Below, piece by piece: positions 26,342 to 34,919 of a DNA stretch of 47,927 nucleotides. The stretch is taken from assembly GCA_019748215.1 (NCBI GenBank), contig JAIEPV010000114.1, forward strand, positions 1 through 47,927. The letters are read 5' to 3'. The translations under genes were made by a program, and so were the position numbers. The DNA comes from Hyphomicrobium sp. (lineage in GTDB: Bacteria > Pseudomonadota > Alphaproteobacteria > Rhizobiales > Hyphomicrobiaceae). The notes beneath the pieces are model-generated. The model saw nothing but the letters and a program-made list of their open reading frames with translations. It ran no database searches and had not been told where the DNA came from. Positions within the stretch are counted from its first letter, which is position 1. Every line of letters starts with the position of its first letter.

Positions 26342-27304
26342 TCAGTGCCCGGCTGCAGCACCAGCCGCTGCCGCGACTTCGCCACCTGCGCCCGCGCCCC
26401 AAACGTAGATGCAGGCGAACAGAAACAACCAGACCACGTCAACGAAATGCCAGTACCAGGCCGCGGCTTCAAAGCCGAAATGCTGCTGCGGCGTGAAGCT
26501 TCCCCGCAATGCCCGGACCAGACAAACCGCCAAGAAGATCGTGCCGATGATCACGTGTGCGCCATGAAATCCGGTCGCCATGAAGAACGTCGAACCGTAG
26601 CTGTGACCGGCGTAGCTGAACCCGGCGTGGCTATATTCGATTGCCTGCAGCACGCTGAACAGCATTCCGAGAGCCACCGTAAACGCCAAACCGATGGTCA
26701 GACCTCGGCGATCGTTCTGCAGCAGCGCGTGGTGAGCCCATGTCACCGTGCAGCCCGAAAGCAGCAGGATGAGCGTGTTGACCAGCGGCAAACCCCAAGG
26801 ATCGAAGGTGTGCGCGAAGTTGCCGGCTGTGGCCGCGGACGTCGCTTCGACGGGGACCGGAGGCCAGACCCCGCCATAAAGTTCGTTGCGGCTCGTCAAG
26901 CCGACGAGCTGGCCGGCATTGTTGAGAAGTTCATGGACGCCGGCCGGAAAAAGGGCGCTGTCGAAATAGGCCCAGAACCAGGCGACAAAGAACATGACTT
27001 CAGAGGCGATGAAAAGCAGCATGCCGTAGCGCAAATGCAGCTGCACGACCGGTGTATGATCGCCTTTGTTGGCTTCGCGAATGACGTCGCGCCACCACAG
27101 CCAAACGATCGCGATCAAGGCCGCCATACTACCCGCGAACAGCCAGGGTCCAGTGATGCCGAACACGCCTTCGCCATCAACGTGCGTGCGCATCCAGGCG
27201 ATTGCGCCAATGGCCATGGCGAATGCGGCAATTGAGGCGAACAGCGGCCACGGGCTCGGATCGACGAGGTGGTAGTCGTGTTCTTTGGTATGTGAATCTG
27301 CCAT
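26342..27304 (-). CDS. ctaE: Cytochrome c oxidase subunit III
   Basis: A 320-residue, seven-helix subunit of the aa3-type oxidase. Typical blocks are HDYHLVDPSPWPL at the start, MLLFIASEVMFFVAWFWAYF (helix III), NTLILLLSGCTVTWAHHAL, FFMATGFHGAHVIIGT and HFGFEAAAWYWHFVDVVWLF. A segment between the third and fourth helices (LVGLTSRNELYGGVWPPVP) is typical of bacterial COX3. The C-terminus is Ala/Gly-rich. It lies 148 bp downstream of ctaG. Confidence 0.97.
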   Translation of the reverse strand: MADSHTKEHDYHLVDPSPWPLFASIAAFAMAIGAIAWMRTHVDGEGVFGITGPWLFAGSMAALIAIVWLWWRDVIREANKGDHTPVVQLHLRYGMLLFIASEVMFFVAWFWAYFDSALFPAGVHELLNNAGQLVGLTSRNELYGGVWPPVPVEATSAATAGNFAHTFDPWGLPLVNTLILLLSGCTVTWAHHALLQNDRRGLTIGLAFTVALGMLFSVLQAIEYSHAGFSYAGHSYGSTFFMATGFHGAHVIIGTIFLAVCLVRALRGSFTPQQHFGFEAAAWYWHFVDVVWLFLFACIYVWGAGAGGEVAAAAGAAAGH

Positions 27305-27452
27305 GTGCGTCTCCGTCGTCCCCGATCGTTTTCCCGGTCCAAAGAATTTTCACACGTCGTGGCTTTAATTGCCATTTTCAGTGTGAAACGTCGTGTGTGC
27401 CGATGGTTATGATGCCGTCACGTTTTGGTCATTTCATTTGTCGTCATGGCGT

Positions 27453-28052
27453 TCATCCGCCGGCTTTCGCGGCCGTCGGCTTCGGGCTGGCAGCCGCTGA
27501 TTTATCGACCGGATAGAACACATACGACAACGTCACATTCGACAAGCCCACGGTGTCGCGATCATCGACCATTTTCGGATCGACGTAGAATGTCACCGGC
27601 ATCTCGACCGACTGCCCTGGCTCCAAAGTCTGCTCCACGAAGCAGAAGCAAGCGATTTTATTGAAGTACAAACCCATCGTGTCGGGCGCCACATTGAACG
27701 CGGCGGTTCCAGTCAGCTTTTTGTCCGACAAGTTGGTTGCCCGGTAAAAGGCCAGCGTGTTTTCGCCGACCTTGACGTCCATCGTGTGCACGAGCGGCTC
27801 GAACTTCCACGGCAGGTGCGGATCGACGTTGGCATCAAAACGCACGGTCACCACCTTGTCGATGACCGTGTGCGATGGCGTGACGACGCGCTGCGTCGTG
27901 CCGCCGTATCCCGTGACCTGACAGAAAATCGAATAGAGCGTAGGCGACGCGGCCGTCACGGCGCCCATCACTGCCAAACCGGCAACGCACCACAGAACCA
28001 CCTTGCGGTTGCTGGCTTGCTGCGTGGCGGCTGATGGTTCCGACGATGTCAC
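27453..28052 (-). CDS. ctaG: Cytochrome c oxidase assembly protein CtaG (Cox11)
   Basis: Delivers copper to the CuB site of subunit I. The frame is open to 28160, but the GTG at 28052 gives the usual length (199 residues), with a short N-terminus, one transmembrane helix (VVLWCVAGLAVMGAVTAASP) and the periplasmic domain. The copper-binding pair is in KIACFCFVEQTLEPGQ. FNVAPDTMGLYFNKI and LSYVFYPVD are also diagnostic. An AAGGA lies 11 bases ahead of the GTG. The C-terminus has an Ala/Lys/Pro tail. Confidence 0.92.
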   Translation of the reverse strand: MTSSEPSAATQQASNRKVVLWCVAGLAVMGAVTAASPTLYSIFCQVTGYGGTTQRVVTPSHTVIDKVVTVRFDANVDPHLPWKFEPLVHTMDVKVGENTLAFYRATNLSDKKLTGTAAFNVAPDTMGLYFNKIACFCFVEQTLEPGQSVEMPVTFYVDPKMVDDRDTVGLSNVTLSYVFYPVDKSAAASPKPTAAKAGG

Positions 28053-28083
28053 GTGACGTCCGATCCTTGTTGCAGAGAAGCGC

Positions 28084-28254
28084 TTACCAGGTCTTTTGGG
28101 CGACCGCACCGCCGAGGCGAACGAGTGTCGCGGCATAGAACAGCACGACCATGACACCAAGCGTCAGCGCGATCGCTATAGACCGGCGACGCGCGACGCG
28201 CTGTGACGCCAGCTCGTTGGAGGCTTCCGGGATCGAATCGGGCTTATCGGTCAT
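28084..28254 (-). CDS. Small single-pass membrane protein of the cox cluster (CoxF-like)
   Basis: A 56-residue reading frame in the 254 bp between ctaB and ctaG: start MTDKPDSIPEASNELASQ, a basic stretch RVARRR, one transmembrane helix (AIALTLGVMVVLFYAATLV) and a short end RLGGAVAQKTW. Alphaproteobacterial cox operons often carry a small membrane ORF at exactly this place, sometimes called CoxF, of unproven role. Orientation, spacing (31 bp to ctaG, 52 bp from ctaB) and a sensible topology support it as real. Topology predicts a cytoplasmic N-terminus. Confidence 0.75.
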   Translation of the reverse strand: MTDKPDSIPEASNELASQRVARRRSIAIALTLGVMVVLFYAATLVRLGGAVAQKTW

Positions 28255-28306
28255 GTCGGCAGCAAACCTTTGAATCTGTCCTAGCGGTTATCTCGCGTCA
28301 GCGGCT

Positions 28307-29230
28307 TCAAGTCATGAGCCGGAACGCCGCGGCCTCAACCAGCAGCACGGCGAACAGCAGATATAGGTAGAGAATTGAGAACCAGAACAATTGCTTGGCT
28401 GCAGCGTCCGCCTCGCGACCCTCGGTCGTCGTGTAAACCTTGATCGCCAGCCATAAAAACCCTGCGCCGAGGACCACCGAGAACGCCAGATATGTCAGGC
28501 CGCCAAGGCCGATGACGTAGGGCAGGATAGCGAGGGGCACGAGCAAGATCGAGTAAATCAAAATCTGGCGGCGCGTTTCGGCCAGGCCAGCGACCACGGG
28601 CAGCATCGGTACGCCGACGCGTTCGTAGTCGCGGCAGCGGTATAGCGCCAGTGCCCAGAAGTGCGGCGGGGTCCACATGAAAATGATCAGGAACAGCAGC
28701 ACGCTTTCGAGACTGACAGTGCCGGTCACCGCCGCCCAGCCAATCATCGGGGGAAAAGCGCCGGCAGCGCCGCCGATGACGATGTTGTGCGGCGTCCGCC
28801 GCTTCAACCACATGGTATAGACGAAAATGTAAAAGGCGATGGTGAGCGCCAGAAGGGCGCCGGCGACCCAATTAACAAGAACGCCGAGTGTCAGCACCGA
28901 ACAGACCGAAAGCACCGTGCCGAATTGCAGCGCCTCATCTGCTGTGATGCGCCCGCGCGGCAATGGTCGAGCAGCGGTCCGCGCCATGCGCGCGTCGATG
29001 TCGGCGTCGTACCACATGTTGAGCGCGCCCGAGGCTCCGGCGCCGACCGCGATGGCAAATATCGCTATGACACCGATGACGGGATGGATAGCGCCGGGCG
29101 CGGCGATCATCGCCGCCAGAGCCGTCAGGATGACCAACGTCATCACCCGCGGTTTCATCAGCTGGATGTAGTCGCTGACATCCGGCTCGTTCAAGACATC
29201 GAGTTGTCCAACGTCGCTTTGCACGCTCAT
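28307..29230 (-). CDS. ctaB: Protoheme IX farnesyltransferase (heme O synthase)
   Basis: Converts heme b to heme o, the precursor of heme a in the oxidase. The 307-residue polytopic protein has the prenyltransferase motif NMWYDADID (N71, D75, D79) followed by [14 protein letters not shown], and a second motif in [17 protein letters not shown]. About nine helices are visible. No ctaA (heme A synthase) is in the window. It lies downstream of ctaD behind a hairpin. Confidence 0.96.
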   Translation of the reverse strand: MSVQSDVGQLDVLNEPDVSDYIQLMKPRVMTLVILTALAAMIAAPGAIHPVIGVIAIFAIAVGAGASGALNMWYDADIDARMARTAARPLPRGRITADEALQFGTVLSVCSVLTLGVLVNWVAGALLALTIAFYIFVYTMWLKRRTPHNIVIGGAAGAFPPMIGWAAVTGTVSLESVLLFLIIFMWTPPHFWALALYRCRDYERVGVPMLPVVAGLAETRRQILIYSILLVPLAILPYVIGLGGLTYLAFSVVLGAGFLWLAIKVYTTTEGREADAAAKQLFWFSILYLYLLFAVLLVEAAAFRLMT

Positions 29231-29305
29231 GTCTTGGATCGTTCCGTCAAGTCAGCCGAGGCACGTCTCGGACGCGAAGTTTCGTGAAGTTCGAATTTTA
29301 TCTGC

Positions 29306-29342
29306 AAAATCGCGGCGGGCCTGACACGTGCAGACCCGCCGC
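29306..29342 (-). terminator. Hairpin terminator or attenuator after ctaD
   Basis: A 12-bp stem (29312-29323 with 29331-29342, one mismatch) with a 7-base loop lies just past the ctaD stop. On the minus strand ATTTTGC follows. It may reduce read-through from ctaCD into ctaB, which fits a higher need for the structural subunits. Confidence 0.6.
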
Positions 29343-29364
29343 AAAGAGTCTGTTGCGGCGTCGA

Positions 29365-30984
29365 TCAATGATCCGTCGCGGCGATGCGCGGCAGCTTCTC
29401 GAACGAGTGGAAAGCTGGCGGAGACGGCAACGTCCATTCCAGTGTCGTCGCACCAATACCCCACGGATTGGCTGCCGCTTTTTCCTTGCGAAGGAAGGCG
29501 AGCGCAATCGTGAAGAGGAACAGAACCGTGCCGGCGGCCGTAATGTACGAACCGTACGACGAGATCTTGTTCCAGTAGGCAAAGGCTTCCGGATAGTCCG
29601 CATAGTGGCGCGGCATGCCAGACAGGCCGAGGAAGTGCTGTGGGAAGAACAGGATGTTGGCACCGATGAAGGTAATCCAGAAGTGCATTTTGGCGAGCGT
29701 CTCGTTGTACATGTAGCCCGACATTTTCGGGAACCAGTAGTAGAAGCCCGCAAAGATGGAGAACACAGCGCCGAGCGACAGCACATAGTGGAAGTGGGCG
29801 ACGACGTAATACGTGTTGTGCAGCGCCCGGTCGACGCCGGCGTTGGCGCACATGACGCCGGTCACACCGCCGACGGTGAACAAGAAGATGAAGCCGAGCG
29901 CCCACATCATCGGCGCACGGAATTGCAGCGATCCGCCCCACATCGTGGCGATCCATGAAAAGATCTTCACGCCCGTCGGGACGGCGATCACCATGGTCGC
30001 AAACATGAAGTACGCCTGCGTATCGACGCTTAGACCCGCCGTATACATGTGGTGTGCCCACACGATGAAGCCCACAAGGCCGATCGCCACCATCGCGTAC
30101 GCCATGCCGAGATAGCCAAACACCGGCTTGCGCGAGAAGGTCGAGATGATGTGGCTGATCATGCCAAAACCTGGAAGGATCAGAATGTAAACTTCCGGGT
30201 GGCCGAAGAACCAGAACAAGTGAGCGTAAAGCAGCGGGTCACCGCCGCCGGCCGGATCGTAGAACGTTGTTCCGAAGTTGCGGTCGGTCAGCAGCATCGT
30301 GATCGCACCCGCCAAAACCGGCAGCGACAGAAGCAGCAGAAACGCCGTCACCAGCACCGACCAAACGAACAGAGGCATCTTATGCAGGGTCATGCCCGGC
30401 GCGCGCATGTTGAAGATCGTTGTGATGAAGTTGATGGCGCCGAGGATCGACGACGCCCCGGCAAGGTGAAGTGATAAAATGCCGAAATCGACGGCGGGTC
30501 CGGGATGGCCAATTTTACTCGACAATGGCGCAACGACAATCCAGCCGGTACCAACGCCGTTCGCATCAGCGGTGCCGGGCACGAACAGCGACAGCAGCAG
30601 CAGCGCGAAGGCTGCCGGCAGCAGCCAGAACGAAATGTTGTTCATGCGCGGGAAAGCCATGTCGGGCGCACCGATCATGAGCGGCACGAACCAATTGCCG
30701 AAGCCGCCGATCATGGCCGGCATGACCATGAAGAACACCATGATTAGGCCGTGACCCGTCACGAACACGTTGTAGGTGCCTTCATCGGCGAAATACTGCA
30801 GGCCCGGCTGTTCGAGCTCGAGACGCATGACGACGGACAGAAAGCCACCGATGCAGCCCGCGAAAATCGCGAAGATCAGGTACATCGTCCCGATGTCTTT
30901 GTGGTTGGTGGAGAGGAACCACCGCTTAAAGAACGACGGCGCGTGATCGTGATAATCACCCGCAGCGTGTGCTGTGCTACCCAT
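29365..30984 (-). CDS. ctaD: Cytochrome c oxidase subunit I (aa3-type)
   Basis: The 539-residue catalytic subunit with 12 helices. An A1-type pattern is present: [16 protein letters not shown] (CuB His, D-channel Glu and cross-linked Tyr), HHMYTAG, the K-channel Lys in PTGVKIF, the D-channel entry in [12 protein letters not shown], and heme ligands in VAHFHYVLS. One notable departure: the usual HDTYY motif reads HNTYY (H389, N390; codon 29815-29817 is AAC). This Asp is normally a ligand of the Mg/Mn site shared with subunit II, and subunit II here also lacks its Mg-ligand Glu. The gene is 87 bp downstream of ctaC. Confidence 0.97.
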   Translation of the reverse strand: MGSTAHAAGDYHDHAPSFFKRWFLSTNHKDIGTMYLIFAIFAGCIGGFLSVVMRLELEQPGLQYFADEGTYNVFVTGHGLIMVFFMVMPAMIGGFGNWFVPLMIGAPDMAFPRMNNISFWLLPAAFALLLLSLFVPGTADANGVGTGWIVVAPLSSKIGHPGPAVDFGILSLHLAGASSILGAINFITTIFNMRAPGMTLHKMPLFVWSVLVTAFLLLLSLPVLAGAITMLLTDRNFGTTFYDPAGGGDPLLYAHLFWFFGHPEVYILILPGFGMISHIISTFSRKPVFGYLGMAYAMVAIGLVGFIVWAHHMYTAGLSVDTQAYFMFATMVIAVPTGVKIFSWIATMWGGSLQFRAPMMWALGFIFLFTVGGVTGVMCANAGVDRALHNTYYVVAHFHYVLSLGAVFSIFAGFYYWFPKMSGYMYNETLAKMHFWITFIGANILFFPQHFLGLSGMPRHYADYPEAFAYWNKISSYGSYITAAGTVLFLFTIALAFLRKEKAAANPWGIGATTLEWTLPSPPAFHSFEKLPRIAATDH

Positions 30985-31071
30985 GAGAAAGCCCTTGTTC
31001 CGGTAAGTCTATTGTTCGTACGGAGCGTCCGTCGCCGTGGCCCACCTGCCACCAGCGCCAAGCGTCAATAA

Positions 31072-32073
31072 TTACTTCTGCGTCGTCATCGCAACCGAAG
31101 CGCTCGCACCGCTGAGCGCGGCATCCGCTTTCAAGATGCTCTGCGCTTTTTTGCGGTCTTTGGCCTTCAACGCTTCCACCCACTGGTCGTAAACCGGCTG
31201 CTCGACAACGCGCACCGTAATCGGCATTGCCGAGTGCAGCTTGCCGCATAAGACCGAACATTGACCGTGGAACGTTCCGACGGTGTTGGCCTTGAACCAG
31301 ACCGCCGATGTCCGTCCGGGAACCGCCTGCATTTTCACGCCGAAGGACGGGATCGTCCACGAGTGGATCACGTCTTGCGACGTCACCAGCAGATGCACAA
31401 CCTTATTGACCGGAACGGCAATCTCATTGTCGACCGTCAGCTTGCGCGGCTGATTGCGCTCGGCCCAGATTGCAGCCGAATCTGCGTAAAGCGCTTTGTT
31501 CCGCGCAATGCCTTCGAGTTCGCCATATTTCTGCGCGAACGCCTCTTCGCCAAGCTTTTCCTTCAGCACATCTTCATCGTTGATGACGTTGGACGATACG
31601 GTGAAGCCGCTATCAATGTACTCATGGTCCCAAGCCCAGGCTTGGCCAATGGCTTTTACCGTCAAGTCCGGTTTCGGGAACGAATATTGATCGTAGAGAA
31701 GGCGGAACGACGGGATCGAGATGCCGGCCAAAATCAGGATCGGGATAACCGTCCAAGCAACTTCCAGCACGGTGTTGTGCGTGGTGCGCGACGGCGTCGG
31801 GTTTTTCTTTTCGCTGAAACGATAGATCACGTAGATCATCAAAAACAACACGAACAACGCGATCGCGATGATGACGATATTGACGATATCGTAGACGTTA
31901 TGCAGTTTCTGCATCAAGTCGGTGGCCGGAAGCTGCAACCCCATCTCGCCATCAGACGGCGCGCCAAGACCGGCAAAGGCCGGCGCTAGAGTCGAGGACG
32001 CCGCGATGGAAAATACCGTGGCAATGAACGCGACGGCCCGACCGGCCGCAGCGCCAAACAAACGTCTCAACAT
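31072..32073 (-). CDS. ctaC: Cytochrome c oxidase subunit II, divergent CuA subunit
   Basis: A 333-residue subunit that receives electrons from cytochrome c at CuA. The start at 32073 has GGGAG seven bases ahead; the frame is open to 32139. Features are a signal peptide, two transmembrane helices (around VIIAIALFVLFLMIYVIYRF and VAWTVIPILILAGIS) and a periplasmic cupredoxin domain. CuA ligands are H237, C272, C276, H280 and M283. The loop reads CSVLCGKLHSAM, with V274 where Glu (CSELCG) is conserved. The aromatic electron-entry cluster, usually WYWSYEY, reads WAWDHEY. About 30 extra residues, acidic and Ala-rich, lie between that cluster and LTVDNEIAVPVN. It is the first gene of the cox cluster. 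Confidence 0.95.
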   Translation of the reverse strand: MLRRLFGAAAGRAVAFIATVFSIAASSTLAPAFAGLGAPSDGEMGLQLPATDLMQKLHNVYDIVNIVIIAIALFVLFLMIYVIYRFSEKKNPTPSRTTHNTVLEVAWTVIPILILAGISIPSFRLLYDQYSFPKPDLTVKAIGQAWAWDHEYIDSGFTVSSNVINDEDVLKEKLGEEAFAQKYGELEGIARNKALYADSAAIWAERNQPRKLTVDNEIAVPVNKVVHLLVTSQDVIHSWTIPSFGVKMQAVPGRTSAVWFKANTVGTFHGQCSVLCGKLHSAMPITVRVVEQPVYDQWVEALKAKDRKKAQSILKADAALSGASASVAMTTQK

Positions 32074-32599
32074 TCCGTCGCTCCCATTTCCGGCCGCGTG
32101 CGCACATTTACGCGCATTCGGCCGTATCCCAGTTGTCACTTCCCATACGTCTCGCGCGCCATTTGCCGGCTGAGCAGCGCCACGTCGTATCGCCTCGCTG
32201 GAACGAGGCTAAGAGTGGCAGGCCACCGCACGATTTATTGAGCTTGGCCCACCGCCATCGCTGCGAAAGGATCACAACTGCGATATCGGCCTCAAGTCAA
32301 GTTTTCTAAGCCAAATCACTGTGAAATTTCGACGCGGCACGAGCAAGCGGAGGATCGCCGGTGGTAAAGTCGTTCGACAATGATCGGCGAAGGCGGCGAA
32401 CAGAAATAAGCCTTGTTCGTGGTCGACCACACGCAGCTTGGCGGCGCTTTCGTGGCATCTTGGGTGGGCGGCCCGTCGCGGTCAACACGGTTGCACGCCA
32501 ATCTGTACGTTAAGTTTCATTCGGCGTCGTCAACGTCGGATCATCCGCTCGACTGCACGCACCCATCCAATCGGCCATTTGATTACGAAGGATGCTCCC
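32074..32599. other. Intergenic region between ctaC and the ialB-like gene
   Basis: About 525 bp between divergent genes. It must hold the cox promoter (minus strand) and the promoter of the IalB-like gene (plus strand). On the minus strand a TTGACT lies near 32295-32300, but I find no convincing -10 at the right distance. Open frames here overlap on both strands and look like noise. No repeat or RNA was recognised. Confidence 0.4.
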
Positions 32600-33229
32600 T
32601 TGTTCGCGACGATGCTGCGCTGCCTTGCCGATTTTCGATCTTCTGACGCTGTCGGGCGCGAGGCCTGCCGATATGCTGCGCGCCCGACGCTCGGCCGACG
32701 CCCCAGCCATCGCGCTTTGGCCACCACGTTGCTGATCATAACGATCGGTCTAGCAATCGGTCTTAGCGGGATCGGCGCTGCACACGCCGTCGATGCGCCT
32801 GAAGGCAGCGTGAAGTCCCAGCACGGCGATTGGCAGGTGGTGTGCAAAGACGCTCCTGCTGGCGCGAAGTCAGGCGTTTGCGCCCTCGTCCAGAGCGTCA
32901 CGGCCGAGGACAAAAACAACATTGGTCTGACGGTGTATTTCCAGACGTTTTCGAACGGCACGCGGGTGTTGCGCGTGTTTGCCCCGCTCGGCGTTCTTCT
33001 GCCCCCAGGGCTCGGCTTGAAAATCGACGATAAGGATGTCGGGCATGCGCCGTTTCTGCGCTGCCACAACTTCGCGTGTTACGCCCAGGTCGTCGTCGAG
33101 GACGCTCTGATTGAGCAGCTCAAGACCGGGAAAACCGCCATTTTCATCATCTTTCAAACCGAAGAAGCGGGTATCGGCATCCCAATCTCGCTCGCGGGCT
33201 TTGGCGAAGCGCTGGCCGAACTCAAATAG
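32600..33229 (+). CDS. Invasion-associated locus B (IalB) family protein
   Basis: A 209-residue exported protein of the IalB family, common in Hyphomicrobiales and named after a Bartonella protein linked to erythrocyte entry; in free-living relatives its role is unknown. A TTG at 32600 is preceded by GAAGGA (32587-32592) at good spacing; the ATG at 32612 is the alternative. A signal peptide ends near GIGAAHA. The mature domain has HGDWQVVC at its start and four cysteines that could form two disulfides (WQVVC ... GVCALVQ and FLRC ... FACYAQ). It ends 34 bp from the convergent phasin gene. Confidence 0.87.
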   Translation: MFATMLRCLADFRSSDAVGREACRYAARPTLGRRPSHRALATTLLIITIGLAIGLSGIGAAHAVDAPEGSVKSQHGDWQVVCKDAPAGAKSGVCALVQSVTAEDKNNIGLTVYFQTFSNGTRVLRVFAPLGVLLPPGLGLKIDDKDVGHAPFLRCHNFACYAQVVVEDALIEQLKTGKTAIFIIFQTEEAGIGIPISLAGFGEALAELK

Positions 33230-33263
33230 GTCCGTCTGCTAGCGCTTCGACACGTTGACCCAA

Positions 33264-33692
33264 TTACGCGACGCGCCGGTCGAGAGCGGGATGATCAGCG
33301 GCATCAGCATCGTCGATGATGAGTTCATCGCGATTGCGCCGGATCGGCAGCGGCAACAGTTGGAAGCCGACGACGGGCTCAGCGGCTTTCGTCATTGCAC
33401 CCGAAACGCGCGGCGCTGCCTCTTCACAATGCGTCAGCACGGACTGGCAGAAGCCGACATTGGCGCGCAGCAGATCGTCTGGCTGTCGCGCCGTAGCGAT
33501 CGCCCGGCTCCAATTCATGGCCGCCTGAAGGTTCTTCGCTTGCAGCCCGGCGATTTCGAGATGGGCTCGGCCAACACCTTTGACCAGCGGCTGCCACCAG
33601 AACGACATCACGTCAGCGGTGTCGAAGGCGATTTGGAAAATATCTTTGTAGAACGAAGTATTCGCGCGTCGAGCGGACATCTCATCACTCAT
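33264..33692 (-). CDS. Phasin family protein
   Basis: A 142-residue protein of the phasin family, small amphipathic proteins that coat polyhydroxyalkanoate granules. I chose the ATG at 33692 because GGGAGGA lies six bases ahead; the frame is open to 33713. The predicted helix from QPLVKGVGRAHLEIAGLQAK through RAIATARQPDDLLRANVGF is the family core, where the QPDDLL block is usual. The C-terminal ~35 residues are acidic and unlike typical phasins. No PHA synthase gene is in the window, so a granule role is inferred. Confidence 0.78.
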   Translation of the reverse strand: MSDEMSARRANTSFYKDIFQIAFDTADVMSFWWQPLVKGVGRAHLEIAGLQAKNLQAAMNWSRAIATARQPDDLLRANVGFCQSVLTHCEEAAPRVSGAMTKAAEPVVGFQLLPLPIRRNRDELIIDDADAADHPALDRRVA

Positions 33693-34073
33693 AATGCATC
33701 CTCCCAGAAGCAAGTGGGAACTCGAAGCGCTGCCCCGGCACCCTTTTTATTGGACGCTAACTATACGGCTTTTGATTAAAGCTTTTTTATCACGACAATC
33801 GCGGTCGTCCACATCACAGAAAGTTTCATTGTGTCGATGATTGATCGCGCAAGTGACGGCAGGTCAAATCAGTTGGCCGGCTCATACCATCGCATTAACA
33901 GCGAAATCAACAAGGTATCGACGCGGATCGGTGGCGCAACCCAGGATTGAATCTAGCATTATATTCAACCTTAAAAACAATCGGTTAACCCTGTTCACTT
34001 CATTCATTTCCGGCCTATACTCGAAATACGTTTTAGCCCCCGTCGGGGCGGTTTTTGTTGCTTCGAGTGGGTC
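33693..34073. other. Intergenic region between phasin and BcsS-like genes
   Basis: About 380 bp between divergent genes, noticeably richer in A and T than the flanks. On the minus strand it contains TATAGT near 33760, a candidate -10 for the phasin gene, but the -35 is poor. On the plus strand TTCACT (33994-33999) and TATACT (34016-34021), 16 bp apart, make a plausible promoter for the BcsS-like gene. No gene is supported here. Confidence 0.4.
34036..34056 (+). terminator. Terminator-like hairpin in the leader of the BcsS-like gene
   Basis: A short stem GCCCC (34036-34040) pairs with GGGGC (34045-34049) and is followed by GG and five T. It lies between a putative promoter and the start codon at 34074, so it could be an early attenuator, the end of a short RNA, or chance. 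The stem is only 5 bp. Confidence 0.35.
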
Positions 34074-34919
34074 ATGGGGGTGTGGCGTCACGACGGTCGG
34101 GGGCTCGGTGCGCCTTGGCGACGGCCGAGCGCAGAGTTTTTCGCAGTTGTGGCCATCGCGACAATCAGCGTCCCCTTCGAAGCCTCAGCGCAACCGGCCG
34201 AACCGCCCCAGCCTCAGTATGGCTGGCAGGAGGTGTGGGCTGGCGCCGATGTCACTAAAGACGTTTGGCTGCTTTACTCGGGCGTGACGCTGGCGCCGCT
34301 GACCGCCGACATTCACAGCAACGGACTGCGTCTGCGCGCAGCCGGCGGTTATGGCCAATACCACTACAAGGTCGACACGTCGAATGCCGGCACAGGGTTG
34401 TGCGGCTCACCCGGCCAGGACAACTGCACCACGACGCGACGCAAATTCAATGTTGATCATTCTTATGCCGAGGCACTGATCGGCTATCAGCAGCGCTTCG
34501 GCGAGTTGACCGCTAAAGGCCTAGTCGGCATCGCTAGCATCACGCACGCATTCGATCGTGTTGATCGCAACAACGCGGCGTCCGGCTCCAGCATCGGCGT
34601 CAAAGGCGTCATTGAGCTTTGGCTCAATCTCGGGCCGATTGCTTGGTCATCGCTCGATTTAAGTTACGCCAGCGCCTTCGACACAGGCGCGCTTCGGTCG
34701 CGAACCGGTTGGCGGATCGTGCCAACAGTCTCGATTGGCCCTGAAATGCGATACGACACCAACGTCGAAGGCCAAAGCGTCCGCGGTGGCGGATTTCTGC
34801 GTTATGAATGGGTCGGTGGCGAGATCTCATTGGCGGGCGGCGTGGCTGGAAATGCGCTGGTTCCCGAAACGAAAGACCTCGCGGGCTATGGCACACTGAA
34901 CATTCTGCTTCAGTACTAA
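34074..34919 (+). CDS. BcsS-like outer-membrane beta-barrel protein
   Basis: A 281-residue exported protein that resembles the alphaproteobacterial cellulose-biosynthesis protein BcsS family. A signal peptide ends near FEASAQ. The mature part has alternating hydrophobic residues, many Gly and aromatic residues, and ends in an aromatic (NILLQY), all suggesting an outer-membrane barrel. Blocks such as WLLYSGVTLAPL, GLRLRAAGGYGQYHY and AEALIGYQQRF are the reason for the family call. A Cys pair (LCGSPGQDNC) could form a loop disulfide. No cellulose synthase genes are in the window, so the functional link is uncertain. Confidence 0.62.
   Translation: MGVWRHDGRGLGAPWRRPSAEFFAVVAIATISVPFEASAQPAEPPQPQYGWQEVWAGADVTKDVWLLYSGVTLAPLTADIHSNGLRLRAAGGYGQYHYKVDTSNAGTGLCGSPGQDNCTTTRRKFNVDHSYAEALIGYQQRFGELTAKGLVGIASITHAFDRVDRNNAASGSSIGVKGVIELWLNLGPIAWSSLDLSYASAFDTGALRSRTGWRIVPTVSIGPEMRYDTNVEGQSVRGGGFLRYEWVGGEISLAGGVAGNALVPETKDLAGYGTLNILLQY

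Noticed and set aside
26192-27235. 347-codon open frame antisense to ctaE
   Set aside because: It is a shadow of the ctaE gene; composition is rich in Arg, Gln and Asp with no domain or hydrophobic core.
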